Shown here: positions 12,651 through 25,394 of the stretch, piece by piece
Numbering within the stretch: the first letter of the stretch is position 1
Layout: every line of letters starts with the position of its first letter
Assembly (NCBI GenBank): GCA_034766995.1
Contig: CM068323.1
Coordinates: forward strand, 18,860,112 to 18,924,111
DNA: 64,000 nt
Origin: Acanthacorydalis orientalis
Lineage: Eukaryota; Arthropoda; Insecta; Megaloptera; Corydalidae
Direction of reading: 5' to 3'
Program-made: the position numbers and the translations under genes
The notes under the pieces: model-generated
Databases searched by the model: none
What the model was told of the DNA's origin: nothing
What the model saw: only the letters and a program-made list of their open reading frames with translations

Positions 12651-12708
<58 letters not shown>
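12651..12708. repeat. (TA)n microsatellite, about 58 bp
   Basis: Pure TA run; the overlapping short open frame is an Ile-Tyr artefact. Confidence 0.95.
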
Positions 12709-12711
<3 letters not shown>

Positions 12712-13153
12712 ATTAAATATATTTATCAAATAAGTATATTTTTCTTCAAAAACATTTAATAGTGAAAAAAAAATCACCAGTGCATATACATTTCTTGTAT
12801 CGTATTTGCGTAACCACTTAATAACTAATTCAGTATATATTTATTTCATACCCAGAAGGAACACGTTACAGTTCATGGTCTTCTGAAAATCTTATAATAT
12901 ATTACTCACATGTTTAACGTTCAGTCTTCATGCACATTTATGAAGGGCACAGACCTCGTTAGAAAAAGATCGAACAGTGAATGTTAAATATTCCGGAAAT
13001 GATAAAGACATTGACAAGAGTATCTTGACCGCTACTTCCGTTAAACAGTAAATAGTGTGCGACGTGCATTATGTTATTACTTAGTACTGGCTATTCAACA
13101 GTACACTTTTTCATCGTCATTAACCAGGAAATGCAAACATAACCTTGATGTTC

Positions 13154-13159
13154 ATATAC

Positions 13160-13238
<79 letters not shown>

Positions 13239-13438
13239 AGTAGAGAAAAAGAACTACTATTTAATCACTTCCAATTTTGCTCTAAAAATGTTGAAAATCA
13301 TTTAATTGCACTGATAATATAGTCAATATTTGCTTTCCATAAATTATCTTATATCTTTATATAGCCTTTTATATTAAAAAAATAAGAAACAACGCCAATA
13401 AGAAAGATAAAATATGTACTACTATTATTTTCCATATA

Positions 13439-13502
<64 letters not shown>

Positions 13503-13706
13503 GTACATATATAAAAAGAAGAGAAAAAATCGACTATTTAATCTCTTCCAATTCTGCTCTAAAAAATGTTGAAAACTATTTAATTGCTCTGATAATATAG
13601 TCAATATTTGATTTCCATAAATTATCCTTATATCTTTATATAACTTTTTATATTAAAAAAATTATGAAATAGATACTTCAATAAAAAAGACAAAATATGA
13701 ACTACC

Positions 13707-13786
<80 letters not shown>

Positions 13787-13788
13787 TT
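13154..13788. repeat. Tandem duplication of a (TA)n-plus-unique unit
   Basis: Two copies of a unit of about 278 bp lie head to tail. The unique parts, about 13243-13440 and 13521-13711, share GAGAAAAA, CTCTAAAAA(A)TGTTGAAAA, TGATAATATAGTCAATATTTG and CTTTTTATATTAAAAAA-type blocks with scattered substitutions and small indels. Each is bordered by (TA)n at 13154-13238, 13444-13512 and 13712-13788. The unit boundaries fall inside the TA tracts, which suggests unequal crossing-over or slippage between microsatellites. Confidence 0.85.
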
Positions 13789-15569
13789 GAACAAATATTG
13801 ATAAAATTTATATTAAATTTTTCTTCCTATCTCGAAAATGAAAATATTCTTTGTTATTTTCAAAACTGTACTGTGAACAACAATAATTATTGTATTGTTT
13901 TAATATAACAAAAACGCACAATACCTTTTACAATTAATACACGTTATTGTTAACATTTCAATTAGACATTTTTAATTATAATTTTTCATGTTTCGTTTGT
14001 GTTAAACTGTTAAGCAAGAATGTTGCAAATCTCGTTGCAGTGTAACTTTATAAAAACATTTATTTTTATTTACATTGAGCAATTTCGATTCGTTATACTA
14101 AGTACCAAAATAAAATCAAAAAAGTAAATATATTTCATAAACGAAATAGATTTCAATTAAGTTCTGTTAATGTGAACCTGATTTGTATAATAATCTCTTG
14201 TACTTGACTATATAGAAACGAAAATCCATACTCTATATATTAAACTAATGCATATGCAAACTTTCCAGTCGAACTATATTTCTAAATCAAAATAGTTGCA
14301 CGAGCACTTGACATATTTTCAATTACTATAATTAAACTCGTACGATATATATATTCACCTCCCCATATTTGTGTGCATGTGTATATGTTTTTCCCTCTTC
14401 TCTCTTTCTTACTTACTACCACCGACCATACCAACTGTAAACTATTGTTCCGTGAAATAACTTTAAATTGTCCTGATTAATGTGAACTGCACGCGTTCGT
14501 TCATAAACTAACAGAAACTTGCAGCCATAAACGTTTTATACGAAAGTATACTTGATGTTCTTGTACCTCTTATACAGACTCAGTTGACTTTACAGCCGAG
14601 TTTCTTGTTAGATACAGCATAATTCGGCCGTGTCGAATGTAAATTTCATTTGTCGTGTATTAGTTGTAACGAAATATGGTGTTGGAGTAAGCTCTACGAA
14701 TTTAACATTTTGAAATACCATGTGTAAACATAATTACGTGCACGCATTTGAAATAACAATATTTTCTATATAGCACAAAATAACAATTCGTGTTTGATTA
14801 TATATTAAAAATTCCAGAATTCCAAAATACATATTAAAAATTTTACAGATATAATCAATAAACTGACTTACTTGTGTGTTGCTCAATTTACTGTTAATTT
14901 GATTGAATCTTATAAAATCTTAACAAAAAACGAACCTTAACGCGTTTAATCTTTTACTGGCAGAACGTTCAGCTTTTTAATATTAATTTATGAAATTACA
15001 TTTAAGAATTTTAAAAGATTACGTTAAATTCTACAAACTTTATTATATTTATTTTTATGATATTTTTGTGATATTTTTTAACAGATTTTTATTCATGTAT
15101 ACTATTAAAATACTTCTCATTCATGCCATTAAATCCTTCCAAAACTTGTTTCTTAAAAAATACAATAATAATACAAGAACACTCTTTATAGTTATAAATA
15201 TGAGTTTCTTTAATCGATAGAGCTGGCTTTCTCTCTTTATAATTCTAAAAGTTAAAATAGAGTGTACATTTAAAACTAGTTCATTATAAACATATATATA
15301 TATATAATTGAATCATTTCCGCGCCATAACTTAGACTCAAAAAGACCACAGTTTCGTATCCGTCTATACGAAAACTTTAGCAGTTTATCGAGCATTACAA
15401 TTTGCATCAAAGATATGAGAAGTACGAGATCTGACGCAAACTAGACAGCCTTGCAGTATTATTGTTTTCGAGCAACCCTTTCACGCACGTCTACTCACCC
15501 ACGTGTAAAACAAACGTGTAAGACATTATACAGTGCCTACGTACACACACACAGATAACAACACACCCT

Positions 15570-15575
<6 letters not shown>
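13789..15575. other. AT-rich non-coding stretch
   Basis: Unique sequence, slightly GC-richer at about 14380-14660 and 15340-15490. A short (TA)n lies near 15293-15306. The 76-residue frame at 14990-15220 is an AT-rich Phe/Ile/Lys/Tyr frame with no recognised domain. Confidence 0.55.
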
Positions 15576-15660
<85 letters not shown>

Positions 15661-15665
15661 TATAT
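15576..15665. repeat. (TA)n microsatellite, about 78 bp plus degenerate end
   Basis: One of the longest TA runs in the window, flanked by (CA)n on the left and TGTGTGTG on the right. Confidence 0.95.
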
Positions 15666-15891
15666 GTGTGTGTGTTGATGTATGTGTGTAAAATACACAC
15701 ACGATTATATACGGAGACAAAGATGTCGAATGCGAATGGCCGGCTTAGTGAATTCCGTTAGTTTCGTACTTATATACAGAGTGTAGTATGTGTGTATGTA
15801 GCAACAAGGTCTAACATACCTCTCCTTCAGCACATTACAATGACGAAGCAGCTAGAAGCAAAAAATATTCAAACGGAATTCGTAGTCTTTT

Positions 15892-15897
<6 letters not shown>

Positions 15898-15937
<40 letters not shown>
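15898..15937. repeat. (TA)n microsatellite
   Basis: About 40 bp of TA. Confidence 0.95.
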
Positions 15938-15942
<5 letters not shown>

Positions 15943-18203
15943 GCCGTGACAAATAATAGAAAGTAAAATTTCACAAGTAATATTATTTCTTAGTAAAATG
16001 AGTATTAAGGTAATATTTAGGTATTCAAATATTTTATTTATAATTGAATTAAAATAAAAACGAGTTGACTCATTTGTGAATATTGAAAATATTCGTAATT
16101 CAGTAACATATAACGTTAATATATAGTAAAACTTTTAGAAATAAATAATATTTAAATACAATTAAAACATAGATAAATTAAGAGATATAAGAATTTACAC
16201 ATTTTGTGAAGAACTCAATTGTAAATTTATTATTTATAGAAAATAATTTTAAAAATATAAATAAGTACTAAAACAAAATTAACTAAACAATAACTATTTT
16301 TTAAACCCCGATAAAAACAGATAGATTTTTTTCAGAATTAAGCTAGTAGATTTATATACTAATACATGATTTCCTATTACAGAAAGAAAACATGAGAATA
16401 CCATTGAATTTCTCTAAATGAAATTTAAAAAAACAAATCCATGTTGATTTTAAATTATAAATGATTTAAGATTCTAGGTCGAATCTGATTCGATTACGAG
16501 TCTCCGCGCACACGGACGTTACAAAAGACTACGAATTCAACGACCAGGTGTGTCATGGTGAATAACACGAAACGATTTACCAACTCGCTCTTTCGTTTCA
16601 TTCGCCAGTAAGTTTCTCAGCCTACGGAGTCGGTAACAAAATAGAAACACAATGCAGACATTCTGGTTATACATTCCGTGAATAAATGTAATCATATTAG
16701 AAATACTTTCAGAAATGTTCAAAAGGCACAAAGAGCAACGTCTGTGATGTTAATGAAACACTATGTTCTTCGTGTCTCTCTGCTGTATCTACAACGCAAC
16801 ACCGTGTGTCCGGCAGTGAGTATCTACAAAGAAACCCTGAATGTAATGCCAAAACGAAATTTCATTTCGCATAACGTAATGCCATTATTTTATTTATCAT
16901 TATCATACGGTGCCGGTTGATGTAACGGACCAACGTCTCGAATTACATTCAAAGTAGTATTTCTTGTCAAAGAATTTCGCGCATTAATTACTGTAGATTA
17001 TAAAACGTGATAATTTGTGATGAACTTTCATACACATTTACATTTCACATAAAAAAGATGCATAATAATTATTTATATATATATATATATGAAAATATGT
17101 AAATTTATAAACACACGTATATACAATTCTAAAGCAAATATATACATAATAACTAATGAGTATTTAATGTTCTATATAAATAATTAATATTCGAATTAAA
17201 AATTTAAAAAAAAAACTTGTACTTTCTCTCATTGACTTTCGTTAGAAAACAGTTTCGACTGGAAATTATAATTTTATTCGAAATTGTTTTTAGAACTCAA
17301 GGGAAATACATAATTAATACTTGTAGGAAATTGACAGTCTTTATATAAAAATGAAAATTATTATTATACAAGTTTGTCGTAATAAAAATTAATATAAAGT
17401 TTTTTTTGAAAATAAGTAGTGATGAAACGATTCATAATACAGAAGAACACTTGATTAGTTATTAAAAAAATATGATATCATACTTTTTTAATTACATCTT
17501 TCAAGTAAATAGAAATAAAAATTAATGCAATTCCAATGCAAATATTGGTTACGTTTATTTAAATATACGATTCCAAATAGTTTATTTCTTTAATAAAGAA
17601 AAACAAAGGTACTATTTGTACAACTGTTAAGGTGTCTATCATTTCTAATTTTCAAAATAAACATAAGCAAACAGTAAAAAAAAATAATATAAACTCGAAC
17701 CAAACTTAATTTTCATATGATTTAATAATAAAATAAATTATTTATTTTGCAACGGAAACATATAGATACGAAGGCCATGTTTGTTTGTGAATTATAAATT
17801 ATTTAATTTAATTACAGAATAAATCTAATATCCATGAGTACACATCAACAATTTCAGAAATGTGATATGAACATTATAAATAAGTTTGCTTTTTTACTCC
17901 ACTGAACAGGAAAAAACAATTAATTTTATCAACATGGCTCCTAAATGACTAATGGATTTTAAGCTATAGAGATCATTCGTATTGATGCACTCAGGTAAAT
18001 TGCAATACCATTATCTTATTAAATGGAAAAAAATTGAAGTGTGTAATAAACGACCGTGCAGAGATGGGCATGAGAGAGTAAGTCGAGATGGGAAGTTGTA
18101 CTATATTCTGAGAAATTAACAGATGTATTTTCTATACAACTCTAATAATAGAGTTTCAAACTAACAAAGAAACTCAAACTAATTAAAATACCATATATAC
18201 ATA

Positions 18204-18207
<4 letters not shown>
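15938..18207. other. AT-rich non-coding stretch with one island
   Basis: A GC-richer island at about 16470-16960 carries opposed open frames (16537-16731 minus and 16678-16920 plus) with no recognised domain. A short (TA)n lies near 17072-17090. The remainder is AT-rich unique sequence. Confidence 0.5.

Positions 18208-18264
<57 letters not shown>
18208..18264. repeat. (TA)n microsatellite
   Basis: TA run of about 57 bp followed by ACACACACAG. Confidence 0.95.
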
Positions 18265-18265
<1 letters not shown>

Positions 18266-19290
18266 CACACACAGCGAATGAATCTTCGGGTTTCTTTTGT
18301 TTTCTATAAACTATAACGTTTTAAGTTTGTGATACTTATATTTATAATACTATTATAGATATAATTTTTAAAAATTCATTAGCATAAATTCAATTTCTGT
18401 TATTTCCATATTTGAATAAAAATAACATACATTAATGATTCGCAAAAAGTAGTTCTTTTCTTATATAAAAATATATCTATATAAAATTCAATTGCCACTA
18501 AATCTCTTTACAAGAAATGTTTCAACAAATGAAAATTATTTTTATAAGAGATGATAATTATTATACATGAAATACCTTAACGATTTGCATAGCGAGAAAA
18601 ATATTTCTCTTGAGATTTTCTACTTGAATTTTTTTTAAAAAACTAGTATAGCGAATACAAAATACATATATTACAAATAGTAAATTTATATTTCAATTAA
18701 GATTATTCTCTACCGTTCAAGAATACAAATATACCAACTTCAAAATTAATTTCGTTCTATACTTAATACCATATTACATTGTTCATAATTTTTTCATATA
18801 TTATTTATGAGCGCCAATTTAAAATATTATCTTTATTAAAATAGCTTTTACAGCTGCTCTACTATTACTTTTTTGATTTAATTTGCAATGAATTGACTGG
18901 ACCATACAAATTGTGGGTATTTTTTTTAATAAACACATATTTTAACATTTCAAAACTATATTATTTAATAATAAAGTTTATGTCTGTTAATATTATGTTT
19001 AGCAAAAAAATATACAAAAAAGTTTAGATTTGAACAAAATATTTACAGCTTTAACCGAAGTAAATTTGTGCTTATTTAATTATAAAAACGTTTTCTTGGA
19101 ATGAAAACTTATAGTTCGTTAATTGGGTTTTCGGTGAATCAGTTTTAAATAACTGACACGGTAAATAAAAACCGGTGAAATATGCATAAAACTAATTAAA
19201 CTAATTAATTGGATATCACTATCTTTCTTAAAACTAATCCGTTTTAAACAGAAAACTTCTTCATATTATTTTCTAACACATTAAACACTA

Positions 19291-19293
<3 letters not shown>
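18265..19293. other. AT-rich non-coding stretch
   Basis: I see nothing beyond AT-rich unique sequence with poly-A and poly-T runs. Confidence 0.6.

Positions 19294-19364
<71 letters not shown>
19294..19364. repeat. (TA)n microsatellite
   Basis: About 60 bp of TA with a short interrupted GTATATATACA start. Confidence 0.95.
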
Positions 19365-19366
<2 letters not shown>

Positions 19367-21232
19367 ATGCAAACTGCCTAATAAACCATTTTTCAGTAAT
19401 TATATCAGTGAACTAATTTGATTAAAACATATACACCTGAATAATTATACATGTGTAAACTTACGGTAAATTGTTAATCCAAGTGGAACTTCAGATGAAA
19501 TTAATCCAATAAGTGAACATAGAACGAACACTATCACAGCAATACAACACAAGCACAAATTAAACACACATCAAAAACAATAGGCTGAAAAAGACAACAA
19601 AAATAGCACTGCAAGAATGTGTACGGATGGATATTATTGTCATAGAGTTCATTACACGGACTGTAGTGTTGATGGCAGCCACTTCCCACCGTATGGCCAC
19701 AAGAATGGTACCACTAAGACGTGTTAAAAAAAATTATATCAGCACACAATTAAAACTTTGGCCGAAGTCTTTCTCACAGCCCGAACACGTAATGGTTGGA
19801 TGAATTATCGTCAGTGTATTGAATTATTTATGATAATTGTGTTGTGTAATTCAAATGAGTGCCGTTTAATTCGCGTGGTAAATTTTCACGGACGTTTTGA
19901 CAATATGTTGTTTAGCTGAAAGACGATTGACCTCAAAACAGATTGCATCTCATTTAATATACCAATTTAAATTATTCATTAGCATACAGTTACGAACATT
20001 ATTTAAAATAGTTTTTTTTAAAAAAATATTTATTTAACTATTTGAAGAAATGAATCTAAACTAATAACAATGCAAAAACAACTTACATTTTCAATTTATT
20101 GAAACGCCATTCAAAGAAAACGGTTTTTAAAACATCTAAATATTTTAAATCTGAATATTTATATAAAAAATAACAAAATAGTGTCTCTACTGATATGTTT
20201 TTCTTCTTAACCGGAGAAAAACATAAATATATCAAGCATGTTTAAGGACGTGAATAATTTATAAAATAGTCTTTTTTAATTAAAAAAAAATCATATATTT
20301 TTCATACTCATTTTTATCATTAATTTTCGAAATGCCTATCCTATTATATTTGAGATAATATACGATTGCGTAATTGATAGAAATAAAATTTCACTTGCAA
20401 GTATACATTTTTGTCATATTTATTCAACTTTTTAATCTTATTATGAATACATAATTATGTATAGATATATTCGAAAGTTTTATTACATTTGGTTGAAAGG
20501 AAATAACCATATCATAAAATTTACAATAAAAAAACTGTTTGATTTATAAGCATACATTATCATTAAGAAATTATAATTCATTAGGCATCTTTCGAAATAA
20601 ATAATTATAAAAATGATTGAATAAATGAGAGATTTAAATGTAGAGACATGTTTCTTAATATGACAAACAAACAATTTTTCCCTTTAGTACACAACTTTTC
20701 GAATTTGTCTTGGAATTAATCATAAAAATAACTAGAAACGTATTATTTTCGATTTAGAAACATAGTAAATCAAAAACTTGAAAAATATCTAAACCAGACA
20801 AATCAGTAAAAGATTTTTTTATACAGTATTCAAATATATATATATATATATATAATCTTTATAGACAAATTATATTTTACACTATTTTATCAAGAACACT
20901 TTAGTAATAGACTAAAGTGTTTCTGGCACTAGTAGCAGACTATAATAAAAACAATCTTAACGAGCACGACGAGAAAAATAATACCAAATAATAAACTGCA
21001 ACATTTTGTCCTTTATATCAATAACATGAAACCTTTAGCTGTTTATAAAAATTGTCTTTATGAGTATTAAATAATAATAAAAATAATAATCTACTTAATT
21101 ATAATTGTGTATATATACATCTATGCAAAATTCCTTTTGAATTCACTACCCTTTCCGGATAAATTACAATTTTCACTCAGCAATAGACTTCGCTGTGTTC
21201 TCAAAAGATAATTTATAAGTTTATTCAAATAC

Positions 21233-21237
<5 letters not shown>
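19365..21237. other. AT-rich stretch with a GC-richer island at 19490-19900
   Basis: The island around 19610-19810 is open on both strands for 50-80 codons but has no recognised domain. A (TA)n lies at 20833-20854, and a perfect hairpin at 20895-20921 is listed separately. Confidence 0.5.
20895..20921. repeat. Perfect 11-bp inverted repeat (hairpin)
   Basis: AACACTTTAGT pairs with ACTAAAGTGTT across a 5-nt AATAG loop. The stem starts with the same AACACTTT as the hairpin at 25128-25159. Confidence 0.85.

Positions 21238-21326
<89 letters not shown>
21238..21326. repeat. (TA)n microsatellite, about 86 bp
   Basis: Long TA run with one TTATA interruption near 21291. Confidence 0.95.
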
Positions 21327-21330
<4 letters not shown>

Positions 21331-21734
21331 GGTATGCACAAAGAAATAAAGAATACAAGTTCATTATCAGATGTTATTCCTTTTTAAAAACACCATGAAA
21401 TATTTTTACTATGACTTAATCAAAAATACGATAACTTCTTTATCAGGTAACTTATTTTTCATTGTTTTTACACGTTTCATTATATTTTTCTATTGGAATT
21501 ATTTGTTATGGTATAAATTATATTTTGAAAACACATATTGCTTAATAAAAACACAAGCTGTAATTGGGAATAAATAGGACACAACTACTCAGAAGCATTG
21601 ATTGATAAATAATTAATATCGATTATTCGAGTGAAAAATGTATTTTTTAAATATTTCATTAAACGTCAAATAAATTGAAATGCAATAGGTCAAGTACATT
21701 GTGGATAACTGATGCACTCAATACATAATTTGTA

Positions 21735-21737
<3 letters not shown>
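21327..21737. other. AT-rich non-coding stretch
   Basis: The 68-residue plus-strand frame at 21371-21577 is AT-rich and unrecognised; nothing else is seen. Confidence 0.5.

Positions 21738-21790
<53 letters not shown>
21738..21790. repeat. (TA)n microsatellite
   Basis: About 53 bp of TA. Confidence 0.95.
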
Positions 21791-21793
<3 letters not shown>

Positions 21794-23828
21794 AAAATGG
21801 AAATAAAAGGTTGTTTTTATAATTTTTTCAACAATATAATAATGAATTATAAAGACTATTTTATATCTAGTAATGAATTAAATACTTTATTGCATTAGTT
21901 ACAAATTAACAGTAGCTATTATTCAATTTAGTTCCTAAAAAGTCTAAATCTATGATTATAAGATCAGATAAAGTGAGTATCTGTACATTCGGTACAAGGT
22001 TTCGAGGAAGAATTTTTTTGTAATACATTCCATTACGTTTGAATCAATACTAACGGTTAATGCACAATAATTATCATTGAACACAACAGACGCGTGTTCT
22101 ACAATACGCGAATATTAATTTTACATACAAGAACGCTGCGAGAAAGAATTCCTCATGCAATATTTTCATAAATTCAATTAGAACCATTTACTTGGATACA
22201 CGTAAGCACTGCACAATTAACACAGCACTTGCATTACTACACAAACTGACCACAAAGAACGTACTAAAGGAAAAAACATTCTTCGGCATGCCGGTACTTA
22301 TGAAACGGCTCAGCGTGTATCTCTGAATACCTGTGTTTTTTATAATAAAAAGAAATAAAGAATCAGTGGAATTGGTTAGTCGGAGTGAAAGAAGATAAGT
22401 TGTCAGTTGTGGTCTTGTTAAGTCGATGATAACAACCTACTCAGATAGTTCTCTTGAACTTTTGACAGAGTCCGTGTATGAGAAAGAAACAGTCTAATCG
22501 GATTGATGGTTTGTTGAAACGGAATAGACTTAACTACTCCTTCCTTCGTAGCGTTGTGTTGTTGAAATAAAAATGAAATAACTGGTGTACGTTTCGACTG
22601 TCTTCGTGTAAGGTGGTAGACGACGGCTGTGTTTGCCGAAGAATACCGAACGTGTTTAGCAAAAATCACTTTCTCGACGTACTTGTGTGGGACATGTACA
22701 AAGATAATTTTATAACATGATTCGATCGCTGCGAAATGACTACGTTACGTTATACACACACATCTATATACATATGAGTGTATATATACATATATGACTA
22801 ACGTCACCTTCTACAGAGAAACAGAACAATGATCCTAATGCACATATGATGTGTTATTTCACAAAATCTACTAGAGTAAATGAACTGAAACGTTAATTAA
22901 AACATTGTGTTTAAAAATGGTAATACTACAACTCGTCTGACAAATTATCGGGTCAATTTAAAACCTTCTACGCATTTCTACGATTAAATTGTAATCTATT
23001 AAAATTTTTAAACAATACCATTTGAAACAGATCCACTAATAAATATTGCGGTTCATATTAAAAATTATAAATTACTAGAATTTGTTTTTACGAATTAGTA
23101 CAATGTTCTAGTGTTGAAAAATCAATAATTCTTCAATTCTTAATCTGACTTAAAAAACAACGTTCTAATGACTTCTGTTCAGAACCATAGAATCGCTTAC
23201 AAATCCAATGATACCATTTCAATTTATTTTAAAATGGCCCAGTCATAAAATGAAGCTATTTCTTTAACTGTAGATAAGGACTCTATGGACTCTTTTCATT
23301 GAACATACTTCTGAAGAAACGTTCTCTTGAAAAAAATATAAATACTTTATGTTACGACTGGCGTTAAACGGACACGATGACCAGACGATAAAACAAGTGT
23401 TAAAAGGACGGACGCGCGCACGCACCCACGAGGAACATAGAAAATACATGGAAGAAGAAGAAGAAGGCGTAGAAGATGTGGCGTGCCAATGATGATGATA
23501 GTTTTGCGTTTCAACCGTAAGTGATATTTAAAGCCTTTGTGCGGTGGGGGCGGACCGACGTCGGCCGCCACGTCGTAAAACCCTGCCGACCTTCTGTTTC
23601 TAATGGGCACAGCGTGCGCCTAATGACCCGTGACCCCGCGTGGACCCAGCGATTGCGTCGTAGTCGTAGACAGACATTTCGTAAATGGTACACGTACCCG
23701 ACACAAATGGCCCGTGTCATCCATACTTGGTGCGCAATTTTATATTTTATCGAAATTTGTTCCCACGAATTACTTTATAATCAAATTATATTACACATCA
23801 TATATACACACATATAGAAAGTTATTCA

Positions 23829-23830
<2 letters not shown>
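21791..23830. other. Non-coding stretch with two GC-richer islands
   Basis: Islands lie at about 22080-22720 and 23360-23730. The second is the GC-richest sequence in the left half, with GGGGGCGGACCGACGTCGGC and a (GAA)n-like stretch at about 23449-23466. It is open in several frames on both strands, as expected of an island rather than a gene. Confidence 0.5.

Positions 23831-23892
<62 letters not shown>
23831..23892. repeat. (TA)n microsatellite
   Basis: About 62 bp of TA. Confidence 0.95.
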
Positions 23893-23896
<4 letters not shown>

Positions 23897-24579
23897 CATT
23901 GTTATATAAAATATATTAAAAAATAAATAATAACTGATTTAATAAAGAATATATTTCCCAGGCAGACATCTGTTCTATTTTAGATTTCAAAGTAAATAGT
24001 ATTTATTTAAAAACAAAACTTTCAAATTGAGAAATGTATAGGCTCCAATCAATACTGACTTTTCTATCAATGAAAATTTATTATTGTGAAATCGGTGTTT
24101 GAAATATTTGTGAAGATCTAATACTTTATTTTATCTGGAATAACCAAACAAAAATCTTTTTCTAACATATGAAAATACACTTAAACTTTTTTAAAAGCAA
24201 TTAAGTATATTTAAAAATCGAACAATTAAATCCATAAACTAGTTCAATGAAAATGTATAAAATGTATGCAAAAATTTCTACACTCAGAGAAAATCCGTGA
24301 TAATTTCAACTGACAGATTTTCCAGATTAACATTATTTTCTGTGTTCACTATTAAAGCATCCTAACCCATTTTGTATTTCCTGTGATGTTGAGTTCTGGT
24401 TTCACAAAAAGTGAATCGAACCATCCTACTTTATTGACATTTTACCGATTTGTTTCCGACACTCCAAAGAGAAAAAGAATCACAAAAATTACAAATTAAC
24501 CCACATAAAGAATCCACGAAACATGCATTCAATGAACCTGGCTATTAGGTCGAAATTTACTGGTTTAATTTATGGTATC
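23893..24579. other. AT-rich non-coding stretch
   Basis: I see nothing specific here. Confidence 0.55.
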
Positions 24580-25040
24580 CACTAGCGGCGCGCATTCGAC
24601 CGAAAGCGTCTCTCCTTTTTTTCATTATCCCACCGTGCCAATGTAATCTCGTCATCATGAATATTCACGAATCACGATCGAAAAATCTATCATGGAGAGC
24701 GTACAGTGTGGAGAGAAGTTCGGTCAGTGCGCGTCTCGCACATACGTGTGTTTATACAGTTTGCGAAAAGAAAGACAGGCGTATCGACGTGTAATTTCAC
24801 GTTCTAAGTACTCGCGGATTTAAGTTCAGGAGTATTTCGTCGGACGGACGGTCGGCACCGTTCCCGCGGGACGCATTCCTTCAAGAATTTCCTGACATAC
24901 AAAACGTTTTCGAATACTGCGCTGGATTAATTCAGTTTGTACATATCTGAAGTTTCACGGAACGCTGTGATGTATTATTAATCCAGTCTATTAAGCGCGA
25001 GCAGAAACAATAGCCTCGTCAAAAACTTAAACGTGAGCAG
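24580..25040 (+). promoter_or_regulatory. CpG-richer island, possible transcription start and non-coding first exon
   Basis: The island contains GGACGGACGGTCGGCACCG and CCCGCGGGACGC near 24840-24872. An initiator-like GGTCAGTG at 24722-24729 would place +1 near 24726. A splice-donor-like AAAC|GTGAGC at about 25031 would give a non-coding first exon of about 300 bp. There is no TATA box and no clear DPE at the expected distance. This is an inference from composition and weak motifs. Confidence 0.25.
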
Positions 25041-25127
25041 TAACAAAAATTTCAGAGAACAGGAGAAATGTTACAAGTCTGTCGAGTTTACTGGATAATT
25101 AAACAGAATTGTTTGTTGACTGAACTG

Positions 25128-25159
25128 AACACTTTCTTGTAAAAATACAAGAAAGTGTT
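25128..25159. repeat. Perfect 14-bp inverted repeat (hairpin)
   Basis: AACACTTTCTTGTA pairs with TACAAGAAAGTGTT across an AAAA loop with no mismatch. It lies about 90 bp downstream of the 24.6-25.0 kb island. Confidence 0.9.
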
Positions 25160-25241
25160 TTATATTAACTTATTTGTATTTTCATACGCTCATGACATGA
25201 ATAATACTATAATAATTATAATACTATAAAGTTATATTATT

Positions 25242-25243
<2 letters not shown>

Positions 25244-25302
<59 letters not shown>
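25244..25302. repeat. (TA)n microsatellite
   Basis: TA run of about 59 bp, passing into GTACATATATATGG. Confidence 0.95.
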
Positions 25303-25307
<5 letters not shown>

Positions 25308-25394
25308 TATATATGGATGTTCGATTCACTAATTCTAACAAAATCTCTACAATTTCTTTACGCATGACATGTTAAATTTAATTAATATTATATA

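Noticed and set aside
22418..22669. 83-codon minus-strand open frame
   Set aside because: Unrecognised, in a GC-richer island, without convincing splice sites.
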